Source: Schizosaccharomyces osmophilus
Taxonomy: Eukaryota; Ascomycota; Schizosaccharomycetes; Schizosaccharomycetales; Schizosaccharomycetaceae
Assembly (NCBI RefSeq): GCF_027921745.1
Contig: NC_079238.1
Coordinates: 1,302,001-1,366,000, forward strand
Reading direction: 5' to 3'
DNA: 64,000 bases
Shown here: positions 33,966-47,688 of the stretch, piece after piece
Numbering within the stretch: position 1 is the first letter of the stretch
Layout of the letters: each line of letters starts with the position of its first letter
Position numbers and translations under genes: made by a program
Notes under the pieces: model-generated
What the model was told of the DNA's origin: nothing
The model's input: only the letters and a program-made list of their open reading frames with translations
The model's database searches: none

Positions 33966-35838
33966 ATGAATATTATTTTACGCTTGCATATCTTGAAGGA
34001 TGAATTGGAACACTATCAGTTTATTCTCTTATGTGACCGCTCATCCTTCGTAAATGATGTGAAACAAAAAATCCAATCTACCTACAAAACCTTATATCCT
34101 GACAAGGGGTAAGTGTCTTTTAGAAATCTTTACAGTTTGATTGACTAACACTTTAAGAAACATAACTGTCGTTAATATTAAAGACGAAGAGAACTACGAC
34201 ATTCCCAATGAATATTGCATTGGTGATATCTTTCAAGGGAATTCAAAAGTGCTTGTAGAATGCAGTTCTACAAATGTCTCTACAGCTCTTCCGAAAGACA
34301 GTACTGATTCTTCATTATCTAATGAAGACAGTCATGTCTCAATAGACACTACTGAAATTAGCAAAAGTACATTACCCCAACAGTTGGCTGAACATAGTCA
34401 GCCTTCCTTAAAACGCCCAAGATCTTCATCCTCGGAACAACCTTCCCAAAAGAAGGTGAACACAGTTTCCGACGATGGGATTGAGTCATCTGGGTTTGTT
34501 TACCGTCCTACTAATGCTCGTGATTCCATATCGTCAGTCACATCCATTAATCATCGGGACGATTCTCTACACACAGATGATGAACACTATAATAATGTTA
34601 ATCAACCTAATTTTGTTCCAGAATCAATGGAAGACGTGAGTCCGGAAAAGAAAGAACCTTTAGTTCAAGAAACAAGTCCTATAAAAGACAATACGCGCGA
34701 AAAGAGTGAAGAAACGAAGATATTAACAGAGTCGCCTAAGAAAACATCTCCCAGACAACTAACACCTTCTCCAACAAAAAGTAAGAAGCGTGATGATTTA
34801 TTGCAACTCTCTGCGTCAAATACTCGCATGACAAGGTCTTCAAAGAGATTGGAACAACAGAAAGGACAAAATGAGGCTCCTGCCGAAAGTATCAACGATC
34901 AGACGGCTGAACGGAAGCAAGAGCACCAAGACCATTCTACAACTAGCGAGTCTGAAGAGGAAAACGTAGAAGAACCAAGTGTCCTTGCACCCGAAATTGT
35001 TGTTCATGAGACGCCTTCTCATCCTTCTACAGCTGTTCCATCCGATGAAGAAGATAGCAGCTCTGATAGTGACAGCATTTCTGGATCTTCATCCGTGTCT
35101 GTCTCATCGAGTTCCTCAAATGACCTTTCGGAGGAAAGTGACGCCGCCGTTGAAGAAAGCTCAACTCATCCAAAAGAAAGCGCATCGATACCCATCTCAA
35201 AGCAAACACCACCAAGAGAGGAAATTTCCCAAAACAATGATGCCAATGCAACGACTAGTGCTTTTAATGCTAATATTCAAGATCCTGGAAAGAAGTTTAG
35301 ACAAATCAGCCAAAATTCAGATTCTGATAGCGAGTCAACTACTGACTCTTCTAGTGAATCGGAATCTGATTCTTCCATTCCTTTAAGCCAACGAACCCAT
35401 CCTTTGGCGCCCGAGCCTAAGAATGAACGTGTTGAACCTTCTTCCAAACAATTACCATCGAAAGTAACAAGGAGTAAAGCTAACACCCAAAAACCCGAAC
35501 CTCAAAGATCATTGTCGTATTCTCGGCTTTCTGAACTCTCGAAAACGTTTTCTCCAGAAATCAAAGATCCCATGCTGAAAAAAGACGAGGCTCAAAAATC
35601 CGACAAAGGCGATTCCAAGGTTCTCTCAAAGGAGAAGGAACAACAATCTTCTTCGGAAAGCGAAGAGAATGACTCAGATGAAGAAGATTCTTCATCTGAG
35701 TCTGATGCTCCTATGCAAGAAAAGGCAAACCCTATTCCTTTAGAAAAGCGCGCAAGTGCTGCAGTACCTCAGAAGAAGAGAGGAAGAGGTAGACCTAGAA
35801 AGAGTACAGGACTTGCTGGTTTAGCTGCGCTTGCTTAA
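33966..35838 (+). CDS. dnt1: Nucleolar cell-cycle protein Dnt1 (Net1-related)
   Basis: Two exons, 33966-34108 and 34158-35838, with a 49-nt intron (GTAAGT donor, GACTAAC branch, TTTAAG acceptor); 607 aa. The N-terminal ubiquitin-like fold of Net1/Dnt1 crosses the junction: LHILKDELEHYQFILLCDRS, YPDKG, then NITVVNIKDEENYDIP and CIGDIF. The rest (about 95-580) is low-complexity, Ser/Glu/Pro-rich, with SSSESE-type acidic patches typical of nucleolar proteins. The end RGRGRPRK is an AT-hook followed by Ala-rich GLAGLAALA. Role in S. pombe: inhibits the septation-initiation network and regulates the Clp1 phosphatase and nucleolar functions. An upstream ATG-bearing exon is required; the main frame without it would lack the structured domain. 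Confidence 0.93.
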
Positions 35839-36272
35839 AGTACTATCTCTGTTATTCTTTATGTTTAAATTAGTATCCTTTTACATTCGTTTCTATTTAC
35901 GATTTTACAATTCTCACAAATTGCTGTAGGAATGAACCTCCACCTCTTTCTGCGATATCCCTCTACGTAGTATTTCTACATCTCACTTTTTAAAGACATG
36001 ATTGGAAGTATGCTTAGACAAAGTTTTTTTGTAAACTTCCCATATTTCTACTGTAAATTCAGTGAATCTGCAAAAAAAAAAATAAAATTACCTTTAATAA
36101 TCTTACACTTATAACTCTAAAGTTTTCCAAAAATCCATTTGTACGGTGAAATTTGGAGTAACAATGCAACGAACAACGTTCCACCGCACTAAATGGCACG
36201 CGGACTTTGCACGGACAGGAGTTTTTTCTTGCCCACTTCCTTCAACAATTCACAAGGCACTTTTCCTGCAGT
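35839..36272. other. Intergenic dnt1-ppp1, nothing called
   Basis: 434 bp between plus-strand genes. A GC-richer patch at about 36170-36230 sits just before ppp1 and may be core promoter. No coding frame. Confidence 0.55.
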
Positions 36273-38306
36273 ATGGGAAAAATTAAACAGAAAGGTACCT
36301 ATTTAATATTTGATTGTATAAACTAACGAATTGAAGGGAAAACTGGAGCTGCTCGTGTCTATATCACGAGAAACCAAGCTTTAAAAAAGCTTCAGGTGAC
36401 TCTTGCTGACTTTCGTCGCATTTGCATCTTAAAGGGTGTTTATCCTCGTGAACCAAAGAATAAAAAGAAGGCAAATAAAGGATCTACTGCTCCTGTTACC
36501 TTTTGTATGTATAGACTTGACATCCTGCCGCTTTTTAAAAAAATGTTAAAGACGAGACTAGTAAAAAAAAAAGGTCATTTACGGTCTCTTCGAATATGTT
36601 TTTTGGTATAAAAGCGGAAAGTTTGAGTTTGAAAGATATTGAAACGAAAGTGCTAACCCATTAAAGACTATACCAAGGATATTCAATATTTGCTTCATGA
36701 ACCAGTCGTCCAAAAGTTCCGCGAATATAAGACCTTCGTACGCAAATTAAGCAAGGCAATTGGTAAAGGTGAATTAGATACTGCGAAGCGCCTTGAAAAT
36801 AATAAGCCCATTTATCATTTAGACCATATTATCAAGGAGCGCTACCCTACCTTCCATGATGCGATTAAGGATATTGATGATGCTTTAAGTATGCTGTTCC
36901 TTTTTTCTACCATGCCAGTTACGGACAAAATTGGTGCTGCAACTGTGGCCAATTGCGAACGTCTCTGTGCTGAATTTCAACAATATGTAATTCGAACCCA
37001 TAGCCTCCGCAAAACATTTTTGTCAATCAAGGGTATTTACTATCAAGCCGACATTTTTGGTGTCGAAGTTACTTGGATTGTTCCTTACAAATTCTCACAA
37101 AACGTCCCTACTGATGTGGATTTCCGTATCATGCATACATTTCTCGAGTTTTACCAATCTTTAATGGGATTTGTGAACTACAAATTATTCAATAGTGTTG
37201 GGCTTCGTTACCCTCCCAAGTTGGATGTTGCTAAGAGCGAGTCCGCTGCTGGTCTTGCCGCATATGACTTAGAGGAATCCAATTCTCTTCCCTCTATTGC
37301 ACATGGTGATAACAAACAGGCTCGTAAACGTATTGCTAGTCTTGGTAATAAGATCGGCGATATTGTTGAAAAAGATGCTGAAACGGATGAGCGGCCAGAG
37401 CAAAGTGCTGCTGAGACAAATGATGCCACCGTTGATAATGGCGGGGATGACAAGTTGGATGAATTTAAAGCCATTGATGAAGATACTACAGACGCTGCTT
37501 CTAAAGCCGATGCTCAAGTTTCTTCTGTCGATACTTCGTTACTTGCCCCTTTTACTTTTTACCTTTCTCGAGAAGTCCCTCGTTTTTCTTTGGAGTTTGT
37601 TATTCGGGCATTCGGCGGAAAAGTTGCTTGGGACCCTGTTCTTGGAGGAGGATCTCCATATGCTGAATCTGATCCAGTAATTACTCATCACATAAGTGAC
37701 CGTCCTCATCTCGCTCAAAAGTACGAGGGTCGTGTTTACGTTCAGCCTCAATGGGTTTACGATTCAGTGAACAAGGGTCATTTGGAAAGAACGGATCTTT
37801 ATGTTCCTGGTGCTACTCTTCCTCCTCATCTCAGTCCCTTCGTCAAGCTTAGCGAAAATGACTATAATCCTGAGGAAGAAGTATCCGCAGGCGAAGAAGA
37901 GGAGGAAGAAGAAGAAGGCGTTGATGCTAGCGAAGATAAGAAGGCTATTGAGACAGAAAAGAAGGTTGAAGAGCCTTCTGCTGATGTTGAGGAAGATGAA
38001 ACAGAAAAGGCCGAGCTTGAACATCAAAGAGAACTTGAAGCCGAGGCTGCTGGTGTTGAATATTCAGAATACATGAAGAATAACAAGCCTTCTAAGTCTA
38101 AGAAGCGTTCTAGTGATGCAATGAACGCTGACCAAAAGGACGAGAAGGAGGCCAAGGAACTCTCTAAGATGATGATGAGCAATAAACAAAGAAAGCTTTA
38201 TAACAAGCTGGAAAATACCAATGTTAAGAAGGAAAACTACAACAATAACCTTCGTAATAAGAAGAAGGAGATTCAGAAGAACAAAAAGGCAAAGGCCGAT
38301 AAATAG
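36273..38306 (+). CDS. ppp1: Pescadillo homologue Ppp1 (Nop7), 60S assembly
   Basis: Three exons, 36273-36294 (22 nt), 36337-36504 and 36667-38306; introns of 42 and 162 nt; 609 aa. Both acceptors end in AAG, and both are fixed by protein continuity: [20 protein letters not shown] across the first, [18 protein letters not shown] across the second. Pescadillo N-domain about 5-280 ([20 protein letters not shown]). BRCT domain about 350-450, starting [16 protein letters not shown] and containing QWVYDSV. Acidic stretch ([11 protein letters not shown]) and a Lys-rich coiled tail ([16 protein letters not shown]) follow. Role: PeBoW-type complex with Erb1 and Ytm1 in ITS2 processing and 60S maturation. 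In the window it belongs with enp1, utp4 and dnt1. Confidence 0.97.
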
Positions 38307-38629
38307 AGGGTTGGTTTATAATCACGGTACATAGTAATATCTATTGGATTTTTTTTTGGGTTATATGGATGGATGCTCATAAGCATATCTATAATAAATA
38401 TTCGACTCTACATTCTATATTCTGCATCCACAGATTATCAACAGTAAATTTATCATTAAAACAAAAAGAAAACAAAACTATATAAGCCATGTTAAAACAC
38501 TTTCCAATTCGAACCGTAAAATCCTGGTTCAATATTACAACCACAGTATGAAATAATAGTCAAAGTACAGAAAGCTCAAAAGGATATGCATTTAGCGTAA
38601 AATCACCCATTCCATCCATTTATTTTTGT

Positions 38630-40449
38630 TTAGGCGCTGTAAAGCCATGGCTTCTCAACGACTAAGGAAGCATGCGAGGGAACCTCTGGAAGTGTAGAAG
38701 GCTCAAGCAATTCCCTATGGATGCAATTAAGAGCCTTCACAGCATTCTTCTCATCAATAACACACGAAATGTTAATTTCGCTAGCACCTTGACTTATCAT
38801 TTCGATGTTGATTTTGGCTTCAGCAAGGGTGTTAAACATGCGACCAGAAATGCCAACTGCGTTACGCATGTGTTTGCCTACAAGAGACAAAATACCCATA
38901 CCGTGCAAAACATCGAGGGTACCAAGACGCCGCAACTCGACGAAAGCATCTTGTAAACTAGCTTCATCGGACTCTTGATTTAGGGCCATAGAGACGTGAA
39001 CTTCGGACGTGATAATCAAGTCGACAGCAAGTTTATACTTGTCAAAAATGGCAAAGATAGAGGCCAAAAATCCATGTGAAGAAATTTTTCTGTTGGAATT
39101 AATGTTAATTACCATAATAGTGTCCTTGATAGTGACAGCAGTGGGACCCTTGTGTGCTGATTCGTATTCTAAATCATCAGGCATAATCTTGGGAGGATGA
39201 GGGGGGGTAGCACTACCATGACGAGAAATGGTATCAGGGAAAATCACAGTTCCAGGTGCACCAGGATTGCCGACATTTTTGATGCGAATGGGAATGCGAG
39301 CACTAATGACCTGAGACATGGTAAAAGGATGAATCACTTCACTACCGTAGTAAGTCAATTCAGCGGCTTCTTCAGGAGTAATCAAAGGAAGCAAGCGGGC
39401 AGTGGGTACCTTACGAGGATCGGCGGTAAAGATACCATCGACTTCTTTCCAAATTTGCAATTCATCTGCAGCCAAACCAACGGCTAATAAGGCAGCACAG
39501 AAATCAGTGTAACCGCGGCCGATTTGAGATAACAAGCTACCAGGAATCATACCAAAGAAACCAGTTACTACAGGGACCTTGTTCCCAAGCACAGTGACTT
39601 TGCTGGCTAACTGGCTGGCGACATAGCTATAAAAAGATGCATCGAGGGATTTCCACTCTTTATGCTCATCAAGGATATGACACATATCGACATATTCGGC
39701 ATCGACACCTTGGTCTTGTAAGACACCAGCCATAAAGCGACAACTCAAGCGTTCACCCATACCAAGAACAAGATCACGGGTACGGGGAGAAATTTCCGTA
39801 AGAATACGGATTGCGTTTAAGTATTGCTCCAATTCGGCACAGTCATGACGGATTTCTTTGAACAATCTTTCTTGGATACTAACATCTCCGATAAACTCAT
39901 GAGTTGCTTGTACATGATCCTGTTCGATGGCATTAACGATATCATAGGACGTTGAATGTTGTTTCATGGCTTGTTCGGCAGCGCGAATCAAGCGATTCGT
40001 GGTACCTTCTGCCTTTGTGTCAGTGCTACGAGCAGAGCAGACTAAAACAACACGCTTTTTCTGCAAGTATGATCTAAGCAATGTTAGCTTTGCACAAGGC
40101 AACAATTAAAAAGGTACAAAGGTTTCCCTATAGAAAGCCTAATCTAAATAATACACGCAGACAAAACTTCACACGTCCTAGACAGTAAAAATGGTTGTAC
40201 GAAATCCCATTTGGTCCGTTTACCCAATGGAAGCCTGCTAAGCCTCTCGTTTTTTTTTTTAACTTGCCAAGAATCTGCTAAACAACTGTCGCACTCTTAA
40301 ATTCCGCTTTCTCAAAGGATCTATTTCGATACTTACTTGGCAACATCGACTGCGATTTTTAACGGGAACTTTCCGATACTTGTACCACCAAATTTTTGGA
40401 CAACCCAGCCATTAACCGGGTTGTTGGCCAATTTCTCTTGAGTGCTCAT
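38630..40449 (-). CDS. Aspartate kinase (Hom3-type)
   Basis: Two exons on the minus strand: 40449-40337 and 40073-38630, with a 263-nt intron, the longest resolved here; 518 aa. The nucleotide-binding motif VVQKFGGTSIGKFPLKIAVD is in exon 1, and the frame resumes with KSYLQKKRVVLVCSARS. Further family blocks: GERLSCRFMAGVL, RGYTDFCAALLAVGL, EVDGIFTADPRKVPTARLL. Two C-terminal ACT domains (about 370-510; IMVININSNRKISSHGFL, GISGRMFNTLAEAKINIEMI) bind allosteric Thr. Reaction: phosphorylation of L-aspartate, first committed step to Thr, Met and homoserine; fungi lack the lysine branch from this pathway. The intron, with an ACTAAC-like region and T runs, separates the first 37 codons. Confidence 0.97.
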
Positions 40450-40981
40450 GGCCTAACGGTTTTGTTTTCAAAGTGTGAAAAGCACTTTCCAAGTTTATTC
40501 CCTACAGTTTCGTTGCTTTTAGTTTTTGATATAAATTGATAGCATATCATGTGGTAAATATCGTTAAAGCATTTATGGATGAATAGTGAAGTCAAACACA
40601 AAGGAAGAACAGGGAAAAGGGAATAATAGCAAAAGAAATGGAATCGATGGGATAGGATTGAAGTAGAAATCAAATAAAAAGAAATTGAATATTAACAGTA
40701 GATTTCTAGCTTTTAATGTTCTACGGAAAAAAAATAAATTCCTCTCGTTAAAGATAGATATGTAATTAAATATAGTCTCATTATGAATGCCAAGAAAAGA
40801 GTCGTCGCGAAAAAGCAAAAGCTATTGAAATATTCATGTCACACAGGAGTGAAAACATAAAACATGTTTTCAATTATCATACCAAAGTCAAGTCAAGCGT
40901 GAGGGCTAAAGAAGACATATTACTTTCTGTACCGCGAGATGGTCATAGGAATTTTCTGAATCAAGCAACTACTCAGCTACT
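40450..40981. other. Intergenic, nothing called
   Basis: 532 bp between the aspartate-kinase start and the Sac1-like stop (both minus strand). AT-rich, no conserved frame. Confidence 0.6.
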
Positions 40982-42778
40982 TTAGGCTTTGTATTGAGTT
41001 GCCAATTGATTGTTGGGGGAAAAAACTCGGCCTTCAGTATTAAATTCTGAATGCAAAAAGGTCGGCAGCAAAAGACGGGGCCAATTAACGTATTGCATTC
41101 CATGAGAAATACAGTAGAAAGCAGAGGCCAAAACACCAAGGAAAGAAAGCAACAAAAGAACGTGAGGGGAAAGAACAGCCGTAGAAGATCTGGAAAACAA
41201 GGAAAAGAAAAACAGAAACACACATACTAGTAACACGTAAGGCATACAACGAATCGTAAGAGGGCGTAAATCAAGACGGTAATGAAAGTTGGAAGAAGGA
41301 ATAAAGCGGCCTAATACCAAATCATACGCATCCTGGCGAGCACCGTCGTAAAAGTTGTTGAAAAAGTATCGTTTAGCGGAGTTGATAAAGTCATCAAATG
41401 CACCTCGGCGAGTGCGAACTCCGGTGCGAGTAAAATCAGTCTTCAGGGCGCCGGTTCCGGAGTACGCTGTACTGATATGGTCAGCATTGTCAGCCCAAAT
41501 ACGACAGAAGCTCTTCTCCAAAGGAAGGATAGAGCGAAGAGGATGGGTTGCACCCAGTAAACCGCACTTTCGAAGCTGATTTGTCAAAACATGTCGGCCG
41601 ATGCAGCTTTGAACCACATTAGTTCGGTCAAGACAATCCATACAATTGCTGCGGACAACGCTGGTTTGTCTAGAAAGCACGCGATACTTTTGCGTGTCCA
41701 GAGTAGTATATCCTTGCTCGTCCAACTCTGGAAGAATTTCGTCCATGAGTAACGAAACACGGTCCCAGCGCATGCGGCTGCATTCCTTATGAAAGTCAAA
41801 ATAGTGGTAATGGATACGAGGGTTATCCAAACGTCGCACGACATTTTCATAAACCTGTTTGACAGGAAGCTCATGTCCTTTACAATTCACCAGATTTACT
41901 AAGATTTGGTCACCGTAAATAGCAATCTGTTCGTCAAAGTGCTTTTGTGCGGCCTTTGTAGCAAGAGATGCCGAATTGGTGATCATTCTCGGACGATAGC
42001 GAAGATTGTTCACTTCTGCCCAGTAAGCCGGAACACTTCCTCGAGTCTGAACATGAGAATATGTTATTTCAGAGCGATCATCCGAAACGATAGTGATTTG
42101 TTCAACTTCATTGAAATTGGCTGGATTTCCATTTTCGTCAATACCTCTAGTAAAATAACGTGTTCCTGCACGGAATTTTGATCTGCGAGAAATAAGTGCC
42201 AAGGTGACTGAACGACCTTTCACCATACTACTGGAGGAAGTGATGAAGCCATAAATCATAGGCGTAATGAATGAGGTTGCTTCGGGGTGTGCCTGAACGG
42301 CTTGAATGAAGTTTTTGCTGGCAAATTCGTTCCAAAAAAATCGGTTATCACTTCTAGAAACATCTGGATATTTGGTTTCTTCCGCACAAGATCGTTGTAA
42401 CGAGTTTGTTAGATCCCAAGTATAGCTAAAGTAAAAAGGGCCTGTTTTCAAATGGTTCTGCAGCAAATTGTATAAATCCAATTCATCTTGATCAGTTGCA
42501 AGTCGTCCCATGTAAGGGATCACTTCAAACTTCTCTACGCGATAAATTTTATGGCCCAAAATTTGAGCGGCGCTAGATCGTTCTGTGGCAAGAATTAGAT
42601 ACTCATCCTTCTTTAGCTTTATGGAGCCAAAAATTGTAACGCTGTTTTCACTCTTGCGGTCTTCCGAATCCAACTCCTCTGGCGTAATTTGGACACGTCC
42701 AGTCGCACGGTCAATTAACAAGCAGCAATCTTCGCGACGAAGCTTAAATTGCTTTTCTGTGGCTTCAAACTGCACCAT
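40982..42778 (-). CDS. Sac1-type phosphoinositide phosphatase (ER/Golgi)
   Basis: Intronless, 598 aa. SAC domain with CX5R catalytic loop RSNCMDCLDRTNVVQ near residue 380 (nucleophile Cys, P-loop Arg). Conserved flanks: KGHELPVKQVYENVVRRLDN, HYHYFDFHKECSRMRWDRV, and ALISRRSKFRAGTRYFTRGI upstream. Two C-terminal membrane segments (about 520-565; RCMPYVLLVCVFLFFFSLFS and HVLLLLSFLGVLASAFYC) match the Sac1 hairpin anchor. Role: dephosphorylation of PI4P at ER and Golgi. Inp51/synaptojanin-type SAC proteins differ by having a 5-phosphatase domain, absent here. S. pombe has two Sac1-like genes, so I give no symbol. Confidence 0.94.
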   Translation of the reverse strand: MVQFEATEKQFKLRREDCCLLIDRATGRVQITPEELDSEDRKSENSVTIFGSIKLKKDEYLILATERSSAAQILGHKIYRVEKFEVIPYMGRLATDQDELDLYNLLQNHLKTGPFYFSYTWDLTNSLQRSCAEETKYPDVSRSDNRFFWNEFASKNFIQAVQAHPEATSFITPMIYGFITSSSSMVKGRSVTLALISRRSKFRAGTRYFTRGIDENGNPANFNEVEQITIVSDDRSEITYSHVQTRGSVPAYWAEVNNLRYRPRMITNSASLATKAAQKHFDEQIAIYGDQILVNLVNCKGHELPVKQVYENVVRRLDNPRIHYHYFDFHKECSRMRWDRVSLLMDEILPELDEQGYTTLDTQKYRVLSRQTSVVRSNCMDCLDRTNVVQSCIGRHVLTNQLRKCGLLGATHPLRSILPLEKSFCRIWADNADHISTAYSGTGALKTDFTRTGVRTRRGAFDDFINSAKRYFFNNFYDGARQDAYDLVLGRFIPSSNFHYRLDLRPLTIRCMPYVLLVCVFLFFFSLFSRSSTAVLSPHVLLLLSFLGVLASAFYCISHGMQYVNWPRLLLPTFLHSEFNTEGRVFSPNNQLATQYKA

Positions 42779-43589
42779 TTCTTCTTTATGTTCACCTTCG
42801 AAGACTGAATTGGCTTTCTCCGTGGTTGGTTAATGGTAAGTCGTATGCTCGCTGTATCCCGAGTGACCCGGTGGTCAGACGTTCCAAACGTACACATTAA
42901 CAGAGGAATTGACTTCATGTTTTGAAAAGGTTTAACGATTTAAGATGATCCTAAAATTCATATTTTATGTCTCCTCTCTTGTTGCATTGAATACGAGTAG
43001 CCAATATCCTTTGGAATTGTTCATACAGAATCTTCGTACACGGGAGAAAAGAAGATATTATTGCACATATAATTAAATCTAATTTGTAGAAGCCGTTTCC
43101 TCTGTTGTTCATCTGTTATTTGATTTCTCCTTGTATTCTCAAGTACCATCGTTATTTCAGTAACCTGCTGAATTTTCACTGACCACTACCAAGACCTTGC
43201 TAACAGCGCGAAAAGCACTGGAGGTCAATGAAACTAAGATATACTTACTTTTATTAATTTCCTGTAAGTTGCATATTCCTTAAAGTGAAAAGTACTTAGT
43301 TCTCGGTGTTTATTCACGCGTTCTTAGCGTTGTCATTTTTCATTTTTCTTTGAATCCCTTAATTTTGCATTGTTCGTCAATTCCATCAAAAAAAGTTAGG
43401 AAGAACAAAGAATAAGCAAGAAAAATATCTTAAATTGTACAACACTTTGACTGAATACTCCTTTTGGTTTTGTTGGAAAATTAGCACAACCCGCACCTTT
43501 CGCAGTCGGTCTTTGTATTTATCTTATATTGATTCATCTGTTTTACCTTTTACTTTATAGAAAAAAGGAGTTCAAAGATTCAGTTTATC
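42779..43589. other. Divergent intergenic region Sac1-like/utp4
   Basis: 811 bp. One palindromic ACGCGT at 43316-43321 lies about 270 bp upstream of utp4. A T-rich pyrimidine run precedes the utp4 ATG. No coding frame is supported. Confidence 0.55.
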
Positions 43590-45719
43590 ATGGATATTCA
43601 TCGTTGTCGTTTCGTCGAGTACACTCCTTCACCCATTACTGCTCTCGCATTTTCGCATCAACTCTCTTCACAAGATCCTTTACCGTCTAATTTACATTTG
43701 GCAGTTGGACGCGCTAACGGAAATATCGAAATATGGACACCAAAGGGGGACTGGTGTTTGAAGGGTGTCCTCTACGGCGGTATAAATCGAAGCGTTGAAG
43801 GTCTTGCCTGGAGTGTGAGTGATGAGGAGCTACGTTTATTTAGTATTGGATTCTCTACTTCCATCACCGAATGGAATTTACGAACCGGTAAGCCATTAGT
43901 GCACCAAGATTCTAACGCTGGTGCCATTTGGTCTATTTCGCTTCATGAGGAAACAAAAACTTTGGCTGTCGGTTGTGACGACGGTAGTTGCGTCTTGTTT
44001 GACATTAGTGGAGGACGTGGTGTTATAGAGTATAAACGCACCTTGATGCGACAAACTTCTCGTATCCTTTCTTTATGTTGGCAAGGAAAGAACCATATTG
44101 TCGGTGGATGTACAGATGGAATTGTCAAAGTTTGGGATGTTGAAAGTCCAAATTCCACAATTATAGCTCGAATGCAAGTTGATCGCGCTAAGAAAGGTAG
44201 TCGTTCCCTCGTATGGGATGTCAAACCCCTCAAAGATAATACAATTGTCACGGCGGATTCTTCTGGAGCTGTCAAGTTTTGGAACGGAAAGTATTTTACT
44301 CTTACCCAGTCGTTCAAGCTTCATTCGGCAGATGCACTGACTCTAGCTGTTTCGAGCAATGATAATATAGTGTTTTCCTCTGGTATTGATCGCAAGACGG
44401 TTCAGTATACCAGAGATGGTGGCAAGCGTGAATGGGTAAGCAATAGCTTCCGGAGATTTCACTCACACGATGTTCGCTGTATGTCAATCCTTGAATGCAA
44501 AACTGTAGATGTTTTAGTTTCTGGTGGTGCAGATATGATGCTTGCCGTGGTGCCTGTTCGTCACTTTAACGCTAAACATCATCGAATGATACCAGCTGTT
44601 CCACAAAAGCCTCGTATGGCAATTGCTACGAAAGCTCGTTTATTTATGTTGTGGGAGGATCATCAAGTTTTGGTTTGGAGAATTGGTTCTCCAGGTTACC
44701 GCTTTCTCTTGAAAATTGTTTTACCAAATGAAGAAAATATTGTCCACGCAGCGATATCCCAAGACGGAGAATTGCTTGCAGTATCTACAATTCTGACCAC
44801 TAAGCTCTACCGTGTACATTACACCGATGACAAAGTTTATGTGGAAAGTATTGAAGATCCCTTTTTAGCGAATGTTGGAGCAACCTTGTTACAGTTTACG
44901 GTAGACATGAAGAAACTCATTTTAATTAGCAACGAATCTGATATTTTCTTGCTTGACTTGAGTCGAATTGAAACTCATCAGCTTGAAGTTTATGAGGTAT
45001 CCCAACCGGAAACTAAGAAAGCACCTTCCAAATACAGAGGAAGTGGTCAAAGCGCATGCGAAGGGATTGCTACTGTCTCCGTATCTCCAGATGGCGATTA
45101 TTTCGCTGTTGCTGATTTGAATGGAAATACTTTTTGTTACTCATTTTCGACCTTGTCCTACATTGAATTACCCAGAGTTAACAGTTTTGTACGAGCCATG
45201 GCTTTTAGACTGGATATTCCTGGACGTTTGGCTGTGGTGACAGCAGGTAACCAAGTTTTCGAGTTTGATGTTCAAAGTCGAAAGCTGACCGAGTGGTCCA
45301 AGACAAATTCAAACAATATACCAAAGCCATTTGCCCATTTATTGGACAAGCCCTTTGGTGCATTCTTTGATATACAAAATCCTAGCCGATTTTGGATCTG
45401 GTCAGCAAACTACGTATCTTTCTTTGACTTAAATTTAGATCTTCCAGCCCCTCGAAATGCCGAAAAACGTAAAATGGACGGGACTGTTGATGGTGCTTCG
45501 TCAACAAAGCAACGCTCTGCTGTTCAGAATGCTACATCTTCATCCAAGTTTGGAACTGGTGCCTCAAGGTCATTTTGGATCACACATAAATATCGTCCTA
45601 TGTTATTGGCTGGCTTAGTAGGATCAACTGAGCTTCTTGTAATAGAGCGGCCCATAGCTGATATATTAATGAGCACGGATGTTCCAGGTACATTTAACGA
45701 GCATAGATTTGGCGCTTGA
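43590..45719 (+). CDS. utp4: U3 snoRNP protein Utp4 (cirhin, t-UTP)
   Basis: Intronless, 709 aa of WD40 repeats. N-terminus MDIHRCRFVEYTPSPITALA is the Utp4/cirhin start. Repeats are visible as LHLAVGRANGNIEIWTPKGD, LAVGCDDGSCVLFDISGG, IVGGCTDGIVKVWDVESP, IVTADSSGAVKFWNGKYF and LVSGGADMMLAVVPVRHF, followed by a second, more diverged propeller (about 345-650). Role: subunit of the UTP-A/t-UTP complex of the small-subunit processome, which binds nascent pre-rRNA and aids Pol I transcription and 18S processing. C-terminal ~70 residues are Lys/Ser-rich, then WITHKYRPMLLAGLVGSTEL, which is typical of the family end. Confidence 0.95.
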   Translation: MDIHRCRFVEYTPSPITALAFSHQLSSQDPLPSNLHLAVGRANGNIEIWTPKGDWCLKGVLYGGINRSVEGLAWSVSDEELRLFSIGFSTSITEWNLRTGKPLVHQDSNAGAIWSISLHEETKTLAVGCDDGSCVLFDISGGRGVIEYKRTLMRQTSRILSLCWQGKNHIVGGCTDGIVKVWDVESPNSTIIARMQVDRAKKGSRSLVWDVKPLKDNTIVTADSSGAVKFWNGKYFTLTQSFKLHSADALTLAVSSNDNIVFSSGIDRKTVQYTRDGGKREWVSNSFRRFHSHDVRCMSILECKTVDVLVSGGADMMLAVVPVRHFNAKHHRMIPAVPQKPRMAIATKARLFMLWEDHQVLVWRIGSPGYRFLLKIVLPNEENIVHAAISQDGELLAVSTILTTKLYRVHYTDDKVYVESIEDPFLANVGATLLQFTVDMKKLILISNESDIFLLDLSRIETHQLEVYEVSQPETKKAPSKYRGSGQSACEGIATVSVSPDGDYFAVADLNGNTFCYSFSTLSYIELPRVNSFVRAMAFRLDIPGRLAVVTAGNQVFEFDVQSRKLTEWSKTNSNNIPKPFAHLLDKPFGAFFDIQNPSRFWIWSANYVSFFDLNLDLPAPRNAEKRKMDGTVDGASSTKQRSAVQNATSSSKFGTGASRSFWITHKYRPMLLAGLVGSTELLVIERPIADILMSTDVPGTFNEHRFGA

Positions 45720-46061
45720 GGTGTTAATTTTGTTATAAAATTTTGAATAGGGAAAAGTTTTCTTGGGTAGGAAATGAATATATGGAATGGTTAAAGGAAT
45801 AACGGAAGATGAGAAGAAAGATAATATGCTTTCATAGAAGGTAAAGAAGTTTACGGCTTGAGCGCTTAGTATGTAAACCCCCGGAGTATCTATTGCTGGT
45901 AGGAAGCTATGAAAAAATAGAAAAAAATTCTCGGGTTTTAGAACATTGCTACACTAAGTAGAGAGTAATAAATCTTGTCAATATAGTCCATTAGTTACTG
46001 AGATTTTTGGAATTTTTCATAGAGACTGAATATCAGTATTTTTGAGAAATCTTGTATCAAG
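45720..46061. other. Convergent 3' region utp4/HAD phosphatase
   Basis: 342 bp between two stop codons, AT-rich; shared 3' UTRs. Nothing else seen. Confidence 0.6.

Positions 46062-47688
<1,627 letters not shown>

Noticed and set aside
34979-35386. 135-codon alternative frame inside dnt1
   Set aside because: Shadow of the Ser/Glu-rich low-complexity coding region.
42838-42910. GC-richer stretch upstream of the Sac1-like gene, possible structured RNA
   Set aside because: No cloverleaf or box C/D, H/ACA pattern could be made from it.
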